A DNA stretch of 64,000 bases from the NCBI RefSeq assembly GCF_008923185.1, contig NZ_WBMT01000009.1:62001-126000 (forward strand). The letters run 5' to 3'. Of this stretch, positions 9,094 to 16,840 are shown piece after piece. The position numbers were made by a program, and so were the translations under genes. Within the stretch, counting starts at the first letter, position 1; each line of letters begins with the position of its first letter. A model generated the notes under the pieces. The model searched no databases, had not been told where the DNA came from, and saw only the letters and a list, made by a program, of their open reading frames with translations. The stretch comes from Actinomadura rudentiformis. Lineage in GTDB: Bacteria > Actinomycetota > Actinomycetes > Streptosporangiales > Streptosporangiaceae.

Positions 9094-9221
9094 AGCCCCC
9101 GCACCTCCGTCATGTCATCGTCGACCCGTCTGAGGCTCCCATCATTACCCGAGGGATCGCCACCGAAGCCATGCGAACATGGATCTAATGATCAATCAAC
9201 CCCATGTCGCGTGAATTTCGA

Positions 9222-9590
9222 TCAGATGAATTCCTCACGGAGGTCCTCGATCTCGGTACGCGGAGCCCAGGTCTGCCAGACGCCGTGGTCGACGCGGTCG
9301 AGACTCAGCCGGGCCGCCGTCGGGGCGCGTCCACCTGCGTACTCGACCCGCAGCCAGCCCTCGTGTTCGCCGACGATGATGAAACGCTCGCCACGCCACG
9401 AGCAGGTCGTGCGGATGTAGCGGAGCTCCTCTACCTCGTGGGCGGGCACGATGCGGCGGTAGCGGCCCGGACGTATCTCTTCGAATCCGTCGGTCGGCTG
9501 GTCGGCGTACAACCGGATGTCACCGTCGGCACCCGGCGCCGCCTCGAACTCCCGGCCGAGCCAACGAGCGATGTAGCCGTCACGCGTCAC
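9222..9590 (-). CDS. small conserved-looking protein, partner of the SseB-repeat gene
   Basis: GTG at 9590 overlaps the TGA of the giant upstream gene (GTGA), so the two are translationally coupled; 122 residues. The product is acidic and soluble, with WRGERFIIVGEHEGWLRVEY in the middle and a Trp-rich C-terminus. I do not recognise a named family. Its coupling to a long multi-domain protein with a distinct C-terminal module resembles an effector-immunity layout, but nothing in the sequence proves that. Confidence 0.7.
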   Translation of the reverse strand: MTRDGYIARWLGREFEAAPGADGDIRLYADQPTDGFEEIRPGRYRRIVPAHEVEELRYIRTTCSWRGERFIIVGEHEGWLRVEYAGGRAPTAARLSLDRVDHGVWQTWAPRTEIEDLREEFI

Positions 9591-12500
9591 TTCGCCGCCT
9601 CCGAACGATCCGTACCGCCGGCGGTCTCCTCCTGAGGACGCAGCCACGCGAGCCGGTCCGGGTCGTACATCGCGACGAACCGCTCGGATCGATCCGTCCC
9701 GAGGTAATACATCTCTGCCCCGTAGGGGAGGCGAACGCTGTCGACCTTGTACTCGCGGATGGAGCCCGCGCTGCCCGGCGCGAACCCGCCGCCCTGGAAC
9801 GGCGGCCGCTCGATCACCCAGCCCGCGTCGCCCCAGGCCTCCAGGGCCTCCTCGGTCTGCCCGCCGAACGGGATCCGATAGAGAGCGCCGCAGTACGCGG
9901 GCCACCGGATCACATAGACGCCGTCGTCACCCAGGTCGAACGGGGAGTCCTCGTAGAGAAGCCCCAGCGCCTCGTACAGCTGCACAGGCGTCTGCAGGTC
10001 GGCGACATCTGACGTCGGGTGCACGAAGCCGCCCACGCGATCATAACCCTGCTCCAGGTACCAGCTGACGTGGCTGTGCGGGACGACCTTCTGCATGACC
10101 GTCGGCTGGCCGGAGAGCTCGGCTTCCGGCGTCGGCATCGGCGGACGCGTGCGGTATGGCTGCGCGGGGGCGGTCGTCGGCTCGGGTACGGTCGTCGGCT
10201 CGGGTTCGGGGTCGCTCAGTGACTGCGGCGGCTCGTACGCCGACTCGGACTCGCGCTGAGGAGCGGGCGGCACCGGCACCTCCGGCCGCGCCTGGACGAG
10301 CCCGACCCGTACCGCCCACTCGCTCAGCGCGTGGACCTGGTCGCCGCGCAACGACGCGCCGATCCGGGTGCCCGGGTTGAGCAGCATGGCCCAGTCCTGG
10401 TGCGGCCAGGAGCCGATCAGCTCCCGGAAGTCCGCGTACACGAACCGCGACTCCGGCAGCACCTCGCGCAACCGTACGAGCGACGTGAAGACCTGTACCG
10501 CCGACGGTTCGCGCAGCGCCGCCTCCCAGCGGAACTCCTGCTGTATCGGCGTCACTTCCAGCGCCGCGTCCTGCGGAATCGGGACGAGAACGTTGGCGGC
10601 CAGCAACACCCGCAGGAACGCGTCGGAGTCACCTGCGAGCGCGGCCTCGTAGAGTTCCTGGTCGATCCGGTTACCCGGCTCGAACTCCTCCTCCGGCTGC
10701 TGTACCTGATCAGGTGCGGCCTGCGCGCCGGTGGCCTGAGCCGTGACATCGCCCCTGGGCTGGTTCGGCTGCGCACCCGTGGGCTGCGTGGCGGCTTCGT
10801 CCGGTTGGCCAGGTGTCGCCGGTGCTGTGGTGTCGGTCGGCTCTGTGCCCGAGGGCTGCGCGGCGACACCGCCCGTGGTGCGCCCTGTGAGGTCGCCCGT
10901 GGTGCGCCCTGTCAGATCCCCCGTGGTGCGCCCTGTGAGGTCGCTTGGCTGTGCGCTCGCGGGTTGCGCGCCCGTGGCTTGCGCTGCGGCCTCGTCGGGC
11001 TGGCCGGGCGCTGGCTGTGCCGCGGTGCCGCCTGGCTGTTTACCTAGGGGTTGCCCAGCGTGATCGCTCGGCGGCGCCCCTGCCGGTCGTGCCGCGATGT
11101 CGTTCGGCTGCGCGCTCGTGGGTTGCCCGGGGAGTTCGTTCGCTTGCGCATCCGCAGGCTGTGATGCGACGTCATCCGGTTGGCCGGGTGCTGCCTGCGC
11201 CGAAGGGGCAAGGCCCGAGGGCTGCGCGGTCGGCGGCTGCGCTGCCGGGGCGTTCGGCTGGCCGGTCGGCGGAGTCCCCGACGGGTCGTTCGCCTGAGCC
11301 GCGGGGCCTTGCGGCGCCGCACCACCGGGCGGAGCCCCAGCGTCGGCCGGGTGCCCCGGTGTGGCCGGTGCCGCACCGGTCGGCTGCCCACTGGTTGGCT
11401 GCGCACCCGTGGGTGGTGCACCACGCTCACGTCGCAGAGACGTCGGCTGGGCCGCTGTGGGCTTCGCCTCAGCCGGCCGGTCGCTGGTCGCCGTCGTACG
11501 CGGCGGTCCGCTGAGGGCGCGGACCTGTTCGCCGGGCATGGTGGCGTCGATCGGCGTACCGGGGTTGAGGACGAGCGTCCACTCGGTGTCCGGCCAGGCG
11601 GCCACCATTTCGAGCAGGCTCGGCATCACGAAGCGGGACGACCCGATCGCCTCGTTCATCCACTTGAGCGAGGTGAACACCTGGATCGAGGTCTGGCCGT
11701 GGACCGGGACCGGCCGCCACGGAAACTCGCGGTCATCGGGCGAGATGCCCCAGGGGGTGTCCGCGTCCGCGGGCACCAGCACCTGCGCCCCCAGCAAGAT
11801 CTTGAAGAACGTGTCCGTGTCGCGGCGCCGAGCGGCCTCGAAGAGCCGCTGCTCGACGTCGTTCTGCGGCTCGAACTGTTCCGCGAGACGCCTCGCCGCG
11901 CGTTCGTCGGCCCACTTGGCCAAGCCCGGCAACTGCTCGGCCTGGATCGTGCCACCCGCCCGGGAGCCCGAGTTGATCGCCAGGGCCCACCGCGGGTCCG
12001 GCCAGTAACGCATGGCCACAGTGAACGGCAGCTTGATCGAGTCGGATCCGGTCCCCGTGGCCGCGGCGGCCTCGACCAGGCGTTCGGGGGACGTGAACAT
12101 CGGCACGAACGTGACGCCCTCGATGTCGGCGGCCTGCCAGGGAAAACCCGGCCGCCCGGGGCGCAACGTGTAGTCGAGCTCCTCCGGAACGGGAAGCAGC
12201 ACGTCGGCGTCCGCGAGCGTCTGCAGGAAGAGATCGTGATCGTTCTGCGCAGCGGCGCGGAGCAGATCCTTCTCCACCTCGTTCGCGGGCCGGAACTCGG
12301 GGCGGCGCGCCTGCCGTGGCAGATCCTTGTGCTGGTCCTGGAGCTCTTCCCAAGCACCATCGTCCGTCGCCGCGGGGGGATCGACGACAGTCTCTTCGGG
12401 CGAGGGACCGCCGGCGTGCTTGGCGGTCCGTCGCGTCGGAGCGACCAAGGCGTCAGATCCGGTATCGCTCGGCGAAGCAGTCCCGGGAACGTTCGTCGCG

Positions 12501-14449
12501 CCCGCGGCATGGGTCGGCCCACCAGGCTTCACGCCGGGCGCGGAACTCTCGCTGGGCGTGGACGTGCCGGTGGGTGCAGCCGCCGCATCGGCATCGGGTG
12601 CGTCACCTGGAACGACCGGCGTGCTGGGGGCGAGCGCATCCGAAACAGACCCTGCGCTGGGAGCCGGTGCCGGTTCTCCCTGAGCGGGCCTCGGGTCACC
12701 AGGATGCGGTGTACCGGTGGCGTGCTGAGGATCACCGGCGGGTGTGGCACCTGGAGCGTTCGTGGTGCCGAAGACCGCTTCCGACCCTGGAGTTAGCGGC
12801 GAGTCCGCCGGGCGTGCCGGGCCTGGATCCCGCGTACCGCCAGGGGCGCCAGGCGTGGGCGCGCCTGGGGGCAGGGGCGAGCCGGTACCGGGCGTCCCTC
12901 CCAGCGCTGGCCCGGCCACGGGTGTTCCCGGCGCGGGTGTGCCAGCGCCAGGGGCGGGTGTGCCAGTACCAGGTGCGGGTGTGCCAGTACCAGGTGCGGG
13001 TGTGCCAGCGCCAGGTGCGGGTGTGCCAGCGCCGGGGGCGGGTGTGCCACGACCATGTACGCCAGTGCCGTGGGCGGGTGTGCCAGAAGCAGGTGTGTCG
13101 GGGATGGGCGTGCCAGCGCCAGGTGTGCCGTGGGTGGATGAGCCTGGAGCAGGCGTATCTGCGCCGGGTGTGCCGCGAGCAGGTGTGTCTGCGCGAGCTG
13201 TGCCAGGGCCGGATGTGTCAGTGCCAGGTGTACCTAGCGCGGGTGTGCCTGGAACAGGCGTGCCGGTAGCGGGTGTGCCAGCGTCGGATGTACCGGGGCC
13301 GGGTGTACTGGGGCCGGGTGTGCCGGGGGCAGATATACCAGCGCCAGATGTGCCTGGCGCGCGCGTGCCGGAAGCGGGTGCCTCGGGACCGGGTCTGCTG
13401 GCGTCTTCCGGACTGGCGCCGGGCATGGCAGAGCCTGGCGTGCCATGGAGCGGCGCGCCAACGGAAGGCGTGCCTGTGCCTGGCGTGTCTATGCCCGGTG
13501 TGCCAGGGATCGGTGTGCCTGTGCCTGGTGTGCCGGGGATCGGTGTGCCAGGGGCGGGGGTGTCACCGCTGGGCGTGGGAGCGCCGGGCGCGGCGGGGCC
13601 AGGTGTGCCCGGGGACGCCGGGTCAGTACTGGGCGTGCCGGGGAGAGGTGTCGCGCCTGCGGCATGTGCGCCCCCTGCTTGTGTACTCCCTGCTTGTGTA
13701 CTCCCGGCGTGTGCGCCTCCCTGGCGGGGGGCTCCTGGGGCTGCGGGTGTGGGGCCCGGGTATGTGCCTTCTGCCGGTGTGCTTGCTGCGTGGGCGCCCC
13801 GGGAGGGCATCGGGTCGGGGGCGGGGGGCGCCGGAGTTGTCGGGGCGCCCAGGCCGGTGGCGGGGTCGCCGATCGGTGGCAGGTCGGTGACCGTGGTGTC
13901 AGGAGAAGGCTGCTGTTGCGGGGCCGCCGGGGCCGGGGCCGGGGTCGCCGGGGCCTGGGTCGCCGGGGCCGGGGCCGGGGCCGGGGCTGCCGCGGTGCGT
14001 CCTGCCTGCGGAAGCTTGGTGTCACCTTCGCCGAGCTGCATGATGAACCACGCCGGGAGCCGACCCTCGATCGGCAGCGGGACGGCGGACTTCGCGCTGT
14101 GGGCGGGGGCGTCGACCGCCAGCCACCAGCGCGGGTCGGGCCAGGTTTCGGCCAGATCGGTGAACTTGAGCTTCATGAAGTGCTGGTACGCCGGTCCCAG
14201 GCAGGCGCGCATCGCCGCCGCGGAGGTGTAGACGAGCACGTGGACGCGCCCGTCCTCCTCCTGGGTCGGCCACGCCGGCTGGGCCTCGTTGGCGAGCACG
14301 TCGTCGATCAGATCCGGTGGTACGGGGATCACCAGCTCGCTCTCCGCGAGCAACCGGAAGTACGTCTCCTGGTCCCCCGCGCGCACCGCCTCGTGCAACC
14401 GGCGCTCGAGCTCAGACGTGGGTCGCCACACGTCGGCCACGGTCGCCAC
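9587..14449 (-). CDS. 1,620-residue protein with four SseB-like domains joined by low-complexity linkers
   Basis: GTG start at 14449 with AAGGA upstream. SseB-like domains recur at about 10-150, 715-850, 858-980 and 1256-1385; each opens with an ExxLxEAARxxDxxxFxxxLL-type helix and contains a VxVFTS strand and a WPDPxWxLxxxxG segment. Linker 1 (about 150-710) is built from Pro-Gly-Thr-Pro repeats; linker 2 (about 985-1255) from Gln-Pro-rich repeats including three copies of DLTGRTTG. A different C-terminal module (about 1430-1610) contains FVHPTSDV and aromatic-rich blocks. SseB N-terminal domains are known from enterobacterial SseB and from many actinobacterial proteins of unknown role. No signal peptide or membrane helix is seen. 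Confidence 0.8.
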   Translation of the reverse strand: MATVADVWRPTSELERRLHEAVRAGDQETYFRLLAESELVIPVPPDLIDDVLANEAQPAWPTQEEDGRVHVLVYTSAAAMRACLGPAYQHFMKLKFTDLAETWPDPRWWLAVDAPAHSAKSAVPLPIEGRLPAWFIMQLGEGDTKLPQAGRTAAAPAPAPAPATQAPATPAPAPAAPQQQPSPDTTVTDLPPIGDPATGLGAPTTPAPPAPDPMPSRGAHAASTPAEGTYPGPTPAAPGAPRQGGAHAGSTQAGSTQAGGAHAAGATPLPGTPSTDPASPGTPGPAAPGAPTPSGDTPAPGTPIPGTPGTGTPIPGTPGIDTPGTGTPSVGAPLHGTPGSAMPGASPEDASRPGPEAPASGTRAPGTSGAGISAPGTPGPSTPGPGTSDAGTPATGTPVPGTPALGTPGTDTSGPGTARADTPARGTPGADTPAPGSSTHGTPGAGTPIPDTPASGTPAHGTGVHGRGTPAPGAGTPAPGAGTPAPGTGTPAPGTGTPAPGAGTPAPGTPVAGPALGGTPGTGSPLPPGAPTPGAPGGTRDPGPARPADSPLTPGSEAVFGTTNAPGATPAGDPQHATGTPHPGDPRPAQGEPAPAPSAGSVSDALAPSTPVVPGDAPDADAAAAPTGTSTPSESSAPGVKPGGPTHAAGATNVPGTASPSDTGSDALVAPTRRTAKHAGGPSPEETVVDPPAATDDGAWEELQDQHKDLPRQARRPEFRPANEVEKDLLRAAAQNDHDLFLQTLADADVLLPVPEELDYTLRPGRPGFPWQAADIEGVTFVPMFTSPERLVEAAAATGTGSDSIKLPFTVAMRYWPDPRWALAINSGSRAGGTIQAEQLPGLAKWADERAARRLAEQFEPQNDVEQRLFEAARRRDTDTFFKILLGAQVLVPADADTPWGISPDDREFPWRPVPVHGQTSIQVFTSLKWMNEAIGSSRFVMPSLLEMVAAWPDTEWTLVLNPGTPIDATMPGEQVRALSGPPRTTATSDRPAEAKPTAAQPTSLRRERGAPPTGAQPTSGQPTGAAPATPGHPADAGAPPGGAAPQGPAAQANDPSGTPPTGQPNAPAAQPPTAQPSGLAPSAQAAPGQPDDVASQPADAQANELPGQPTSAQPNDIAARPAGAPPSDHAGQPLGKQPGGTAAQPAPGQPDEAAAQATGAQPASAQPSDLTGRTTGDLTGRTTGDLTGRTTGGVAAQPSGTEPTDTTAPATPGQPDEAATQPTGAQPNQPRGDVTAQATGAQAAPDQVQQPEEEFEPGNRIDQELYEAALAGDSDAFLRVLLAANVLVPIPQDAALEVTPIQQEFRWEAALREPSAVQVFTSLVRLREVLPESRFVYADFRELIGSWPHQDWAMLLNPGTRIGASLRGDQVHALSEWAVRVGLVQARPEVPVPPAPQRESESAYEPPQSLSDPEPEPTTVPEPTTAPAQPYRTRPPMPTPEAELSGQPTVMQKVVPHSHVSWYLEQGYDRVGGFVHPTSDVADLQTPVQLYEALGLLYEDSPFDLGDDGVYVIRWPAYCGALYRIPFGGQTEEALEAWGDAGWVIERPPFQGGGFAPGSAGSIREYKVDSVRLPYGAEMYYLGTDRSERFVAMYDPDRLAWLRPQEETAGGTDRSEAAK
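12880..13600. repeat. coding tandem repeats in the SseB-repeat gene
   Basis: About 700 bp consist of imperfect 15-21 bp units around GGTGTGCCAGCGCCAGG (plus strand), read leftward as PGTP-type pentapeptides. The array keeps frame throughout the leftward gene, so it is a coding minisatellite likely to vary in length by slippage. Confidence 0.8.
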
Positions 14450-14678
14450 CCCCTGTTCCTTGCCGCGCTGTTCTCATCCCGCCGCCCCTGTCCCGCCCGC
14501 CTGCGAGCCCGCTGCACGGACCCCGGCGGGCAAGTCACGGACCTGACTACGCTACATGGGCGAACAGGACCAAAGCGTCCTATCGGCGGGTCGCCGGTCG
14601 AGACCAGGCCGCCCGGCTGTGGCCAAGTCGCCTGATGACCGGGTCCCCGACCGGAGGCTTCGACGCGCGTGCCGACCG
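14450..14678. other. intergenic region upstream of the SseB-repeat gene
   Basis: This 229-bp gap lies between the end of the aminotransferase gene and the start of the SseB-repeat gene, both leftward. It should carry the promoter of the latter. I see no clear terminator or operator. Confidence 0.3.
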
Positions 14679-16124
14679 TCAGCCGCGAGGTCCCCCGGCG
14701 ATCCGCGCGAGGGCGTCCAGCAGCCGGTCGACGTGCTCCTCGGTCGTTCCGATGCCGAAACTGGCGCGTACCGCCGAGGTCTGTCCGCCTCCGCATCCGC
14801 CTGCACCCGAGGCGCCACCGGCCTCCAGCGGCGCCTCGGACGCACCCAGGAGGTGGTGGACGAACGGGTGAGCGCAGAACTTCCCGTCCCGGACGCCGAT
14901 GCCGTAATCCCCGGACAGCGTAAGCGCCACGTCACGCGCGCTCCAGCCGTCCACGACGAACGACACGATTCCTACCCTGTCGCTACGGTCACCCCACAGA
15001 GTGAGTTCGCGCACACCGGGGATCGCGGCGAGTCCCTTCCGGAGACGGGCCAGGAGGCGCTCCTCGTCCTCCTTCAGAACGTCCCACCCGGTGCCCGCGA
15101 GCGCCTCACAGGCCGCGGCGAGCGCGATGACGCCGAGCACGTTGGGGGTGCCCGCCTCGTGACGCTGCTCGGGGCTGGTCGACCACTGCGTGGTCCCGCC
15201 GCCGTTCTGGACCGAGGCGCTCGCGCCGCCGCCCTTGAGGTACGGCTCGGCGGCGCGCAGCCAGTCACCCCGGCCCGCGAGCACCCCGGCGCCGAACGGC
15301 GCGTACAGCTTGTGCCCGGAGAACGCCACGTAGTCGAGGCCGAGGGTCTTCATGTCGAGCGGCCGGTGGGGGACGAGCTGGGCGGCGTCGACGGCGATCC
15401 GGGCGCCATGGCGCCGCGCCACGTTCGCCAGTTCGGCGATCGGCCAGAGCTCACCGGTCACGTTGGAGGCCGCCGTGACGACCAGCAGCCGCGGTCCCGC
15501 CGGAGCCTCGGCCAGCGCCCGGTCGGCGGCGGAGATCGCCTCGACGGGGCTGGCGGGCGCCGGAAGCCGCACGGCGCGCTTCCACGGCAGCAGGGTGGCG
15601 TGGTGCTCGGTCTCGAAGACGATGACGGTGGTGCCCGACGGGACGGCGTGGGCGAGCAGGTTCATCGCGTCGGTGGTGTTGCGGGTGAAGACGACGGCGT
15701 CGCGTTCCCAGGCGCCGAGGAACGAACGCACGGTCTCGCGCGCCTTCTCGTATGCATCCGTCGTGACCTGCGATGCGTATCCGGCGCCGCGGTGGACGCT
15801 GCTGTAGTAAGGCAGTGCGCGGGTGATGGCCTCGTGCACCGCCTCCAGACACGGGGCGCTCGCGGCGTAGTCGAGGTTGGCGTAGCCGACGGTGCCGCCG
15901 TCGTTCAGCGGGACCGGCGCACCCGCGCCGATGACCTGGAGCGGGGCGCTCGCTGCGGCACGCGCGGACGGGACGGTGGCGGCGGCGGTGCCCGCGGGCG
16001 GGGCGGCGTCGACGGTACGCGCAGACGGGGCAGTGGGGGCGGTACGCGTGGACGAGACGGCGGCGGCGGTACGGGAGGCCGGGACGGTGGCGCTGGGGGA
16101 GTGGGTGAGCGTGGCGGCGTGCAT
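14679..16124 (-). CDS. class V aminotransferase, cysteine-desulfurase-like (SufS/CsdA type)
   Basis: The 481-residue product starts at ATG 16124 with GAGAGG 9 nt upstream. The PLP enzyme fold is clear: NLDYAASAP (about 83), RNTTDAMNLLAHA, EHHATLLPW, VDAAQLVPHRP and the lysine motif SGHKLYAPFGAG. The likely reaction is removal of sulfur (or another group) from cysteine or a related amino acid. Residues 1-65 are an unusual Ala/Thr/Ser-rich extension, so translation might also start further in. The long leader carries a SAM-IV-type riboswitch, tying the enzyme to sulfur or methionine supply. Confidence 0.85.
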   Translation of the reverse strand: MHAATLTHSPSATVPASRTAAAVSSTRTAPTAPSARTVDAAPPAGTAAATVPSARAAASAPLQVIGAGAPVPLNDGGTVGYANLDYAASAPCLEAVHEAITRALPYYSSVHRGAGYASQVTTDAYEKARETVRSFLGAWERDAVVFTRNTTDAMNLLAHAVPSGTTVIVFETEHHATLLPWKRAVRLPAPASPVEAISAADRALAEAPAGPRLLVVTAASNVTGELWPIAELANVARRHGARIAVDAAQLVPHRPLDMKTLGLDYVAFSGHKLYAPFGAGVLAGRGDWLRAAEPYLKGGGASASVQNGGGTTQWSTSPEQRHEAGTPNVLGVIALAAACEALAGTGWDVLKEDEERLLARLRKGLAAIPGVRELTLWGDRSDRVGIVSFVVDGWSARDVALTLSGDYGIGVRDGKFCAHPFVHHLLGASEAPLEAGGASGAGGCGGGQTSAVRASFGIGTTEEHVDRLLDALARIAGGPRG

Positions 16125-16147
16125 GCGTGCGACCTCTCAGGATCCAG

Positions 16148-16288
16148 GGACCCCTCAAGGTGGCTACCAGGGGTCCGCGCTTGCCGTACGCGGTGTTGCG
16201 CACGGCCCGGTCCTCACCCGGGGCACCCCATCGCGGACGAAGGGTTGCCGGCCAGCAAGCCGGGGCTTGACGCTGGCGCTCATGACCT
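16148..16288 (-). promoter_or_regulatory. SAM-IV-type riboswitch upstream of the class V aminotransferase
   Basis: Read leftward, the leader begins GGTCATGAGCGCCAGCGTC (16288 down) and continues with a CCGGCTTGCTGGCCGGCAACC arm; a GGTGCCCCGGGTGAGGACC arm closes the P1 helix at 16209-16212. These blocks match the S-adenosylmethionine-binding core shared by the SAM-I/SAM-IV clan, and the arrangement with further helices 3' of P1 is that of SAM-IV in actinobacteria. A downstream hairpin (16148-16155 with 16169-16176) lies just before the ribosome binding site and could be the expression switch. Expected effect: repression when SAM is plentiful. Confidence 0.85.
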
Positions 16289-16338
16289 AGTGCGGAAGTA
16301 TATGCAGATACCGGCGGGGATCAAGTGGGGAGGGTGTC

Positions 16339-16761
16339 ATGCGGAACGGGGCACAGGCGGCGACGGAGGCCTGGGGGGCTGCAGCAACGAGGGCTCGTGC
16401 GGCCCGGCTGGTGGTCGGCGGGACTCTGGTCATGAGCCTGGGTGCGTGCGGACTGGTCGGCGGGGGCGACAACACGAGTCAGGTCTGCACTGAGACCAAG
16501 CAGGCTTACCAGCAGTACATCACCAAGGTGAAAGGCGCGTCCGCGGCGGATCCGGCCCAGTGGAAGCAGGTCACCGACCAGCTCGCGGGCAAGATCGACG
16601 GGCTGGCCAAAAAGGCCGAGAAGAAAAAGCTGAAGAAGGCGCTCACCGACGAAGCGGCCCGGCTCCGTACGGCCGCCGCCAGTGTCGGAACGGGCGACGC
16701 AGCGCAACTCAACGCCGCCATGTCCGGTACGCCGGAACGAATTGGCAACGCCTGTTCCTGA
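16339..16761 (+). CDS. small lipoprotein of unknown function
   Basis: ATG 16339 follows GGGGAGGG at good spacing; 140 residues. A basic N-terminus and hydrophobic helix end in the lipobox LGACG, so Cys at about 37 should be lipidated and the protein tethered outside the membrane. The mature part is helical and lysine-rich (KKAEKKKLKKAL) with two further Cys residues. No family recognised. Its transcript ends at the shared terminator 16792-16825. Confidence 0.75.
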   Translation: MRNGAQAATEAWGAAATRARAARLVVGGTLVMSLGACGLVGGGDNTSQVCTETKQAYQQYITKVKGASAADPAQWKQVTDQLAGKIDGLAKKAEKKKLKKALTDEAARLRTAAASVGTGDAAQLNAAMSGTPERIGNACS

Positions 16762-16791
16762 CGTTCGCCTTGCAGCCCTTGCATGACATGG

Positions 16792-16825
16792 AAAAGGGAG
16801 CCGGACCGTGGTCCGGCTCCCTTTT
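16792..16825. terminator. bidirectional intrinsic terminator
   Basis: A perfect 16-bp inverted repeat (16792-16807 with 16810-16825) with a 2-nt loop, AAAA at one end and TTTT at the other. It serves both the rightward lipoprotein gene and the leftward penicillin-binding protein gene. Confidence 0.92.
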
Positions 16826-16840
16826 CCTCATCGGCTTTCG

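Noticed and set aside
12880..13600. CRISPR or non-coding satellite
   Set aside because: The array keeps frame as coding PGTP repeats in the leftward gene.
12744..14231. 495-codon Val/Pro/Gly rightward frame
   Set aside because: It is the antisense image of the PGTP repeats in the SseB-repeat gene.
14556..16493. 645-codon rightward frame
   Set aside because: Antisense to the aminotransferase and its riboswitch; no recognisable domain.
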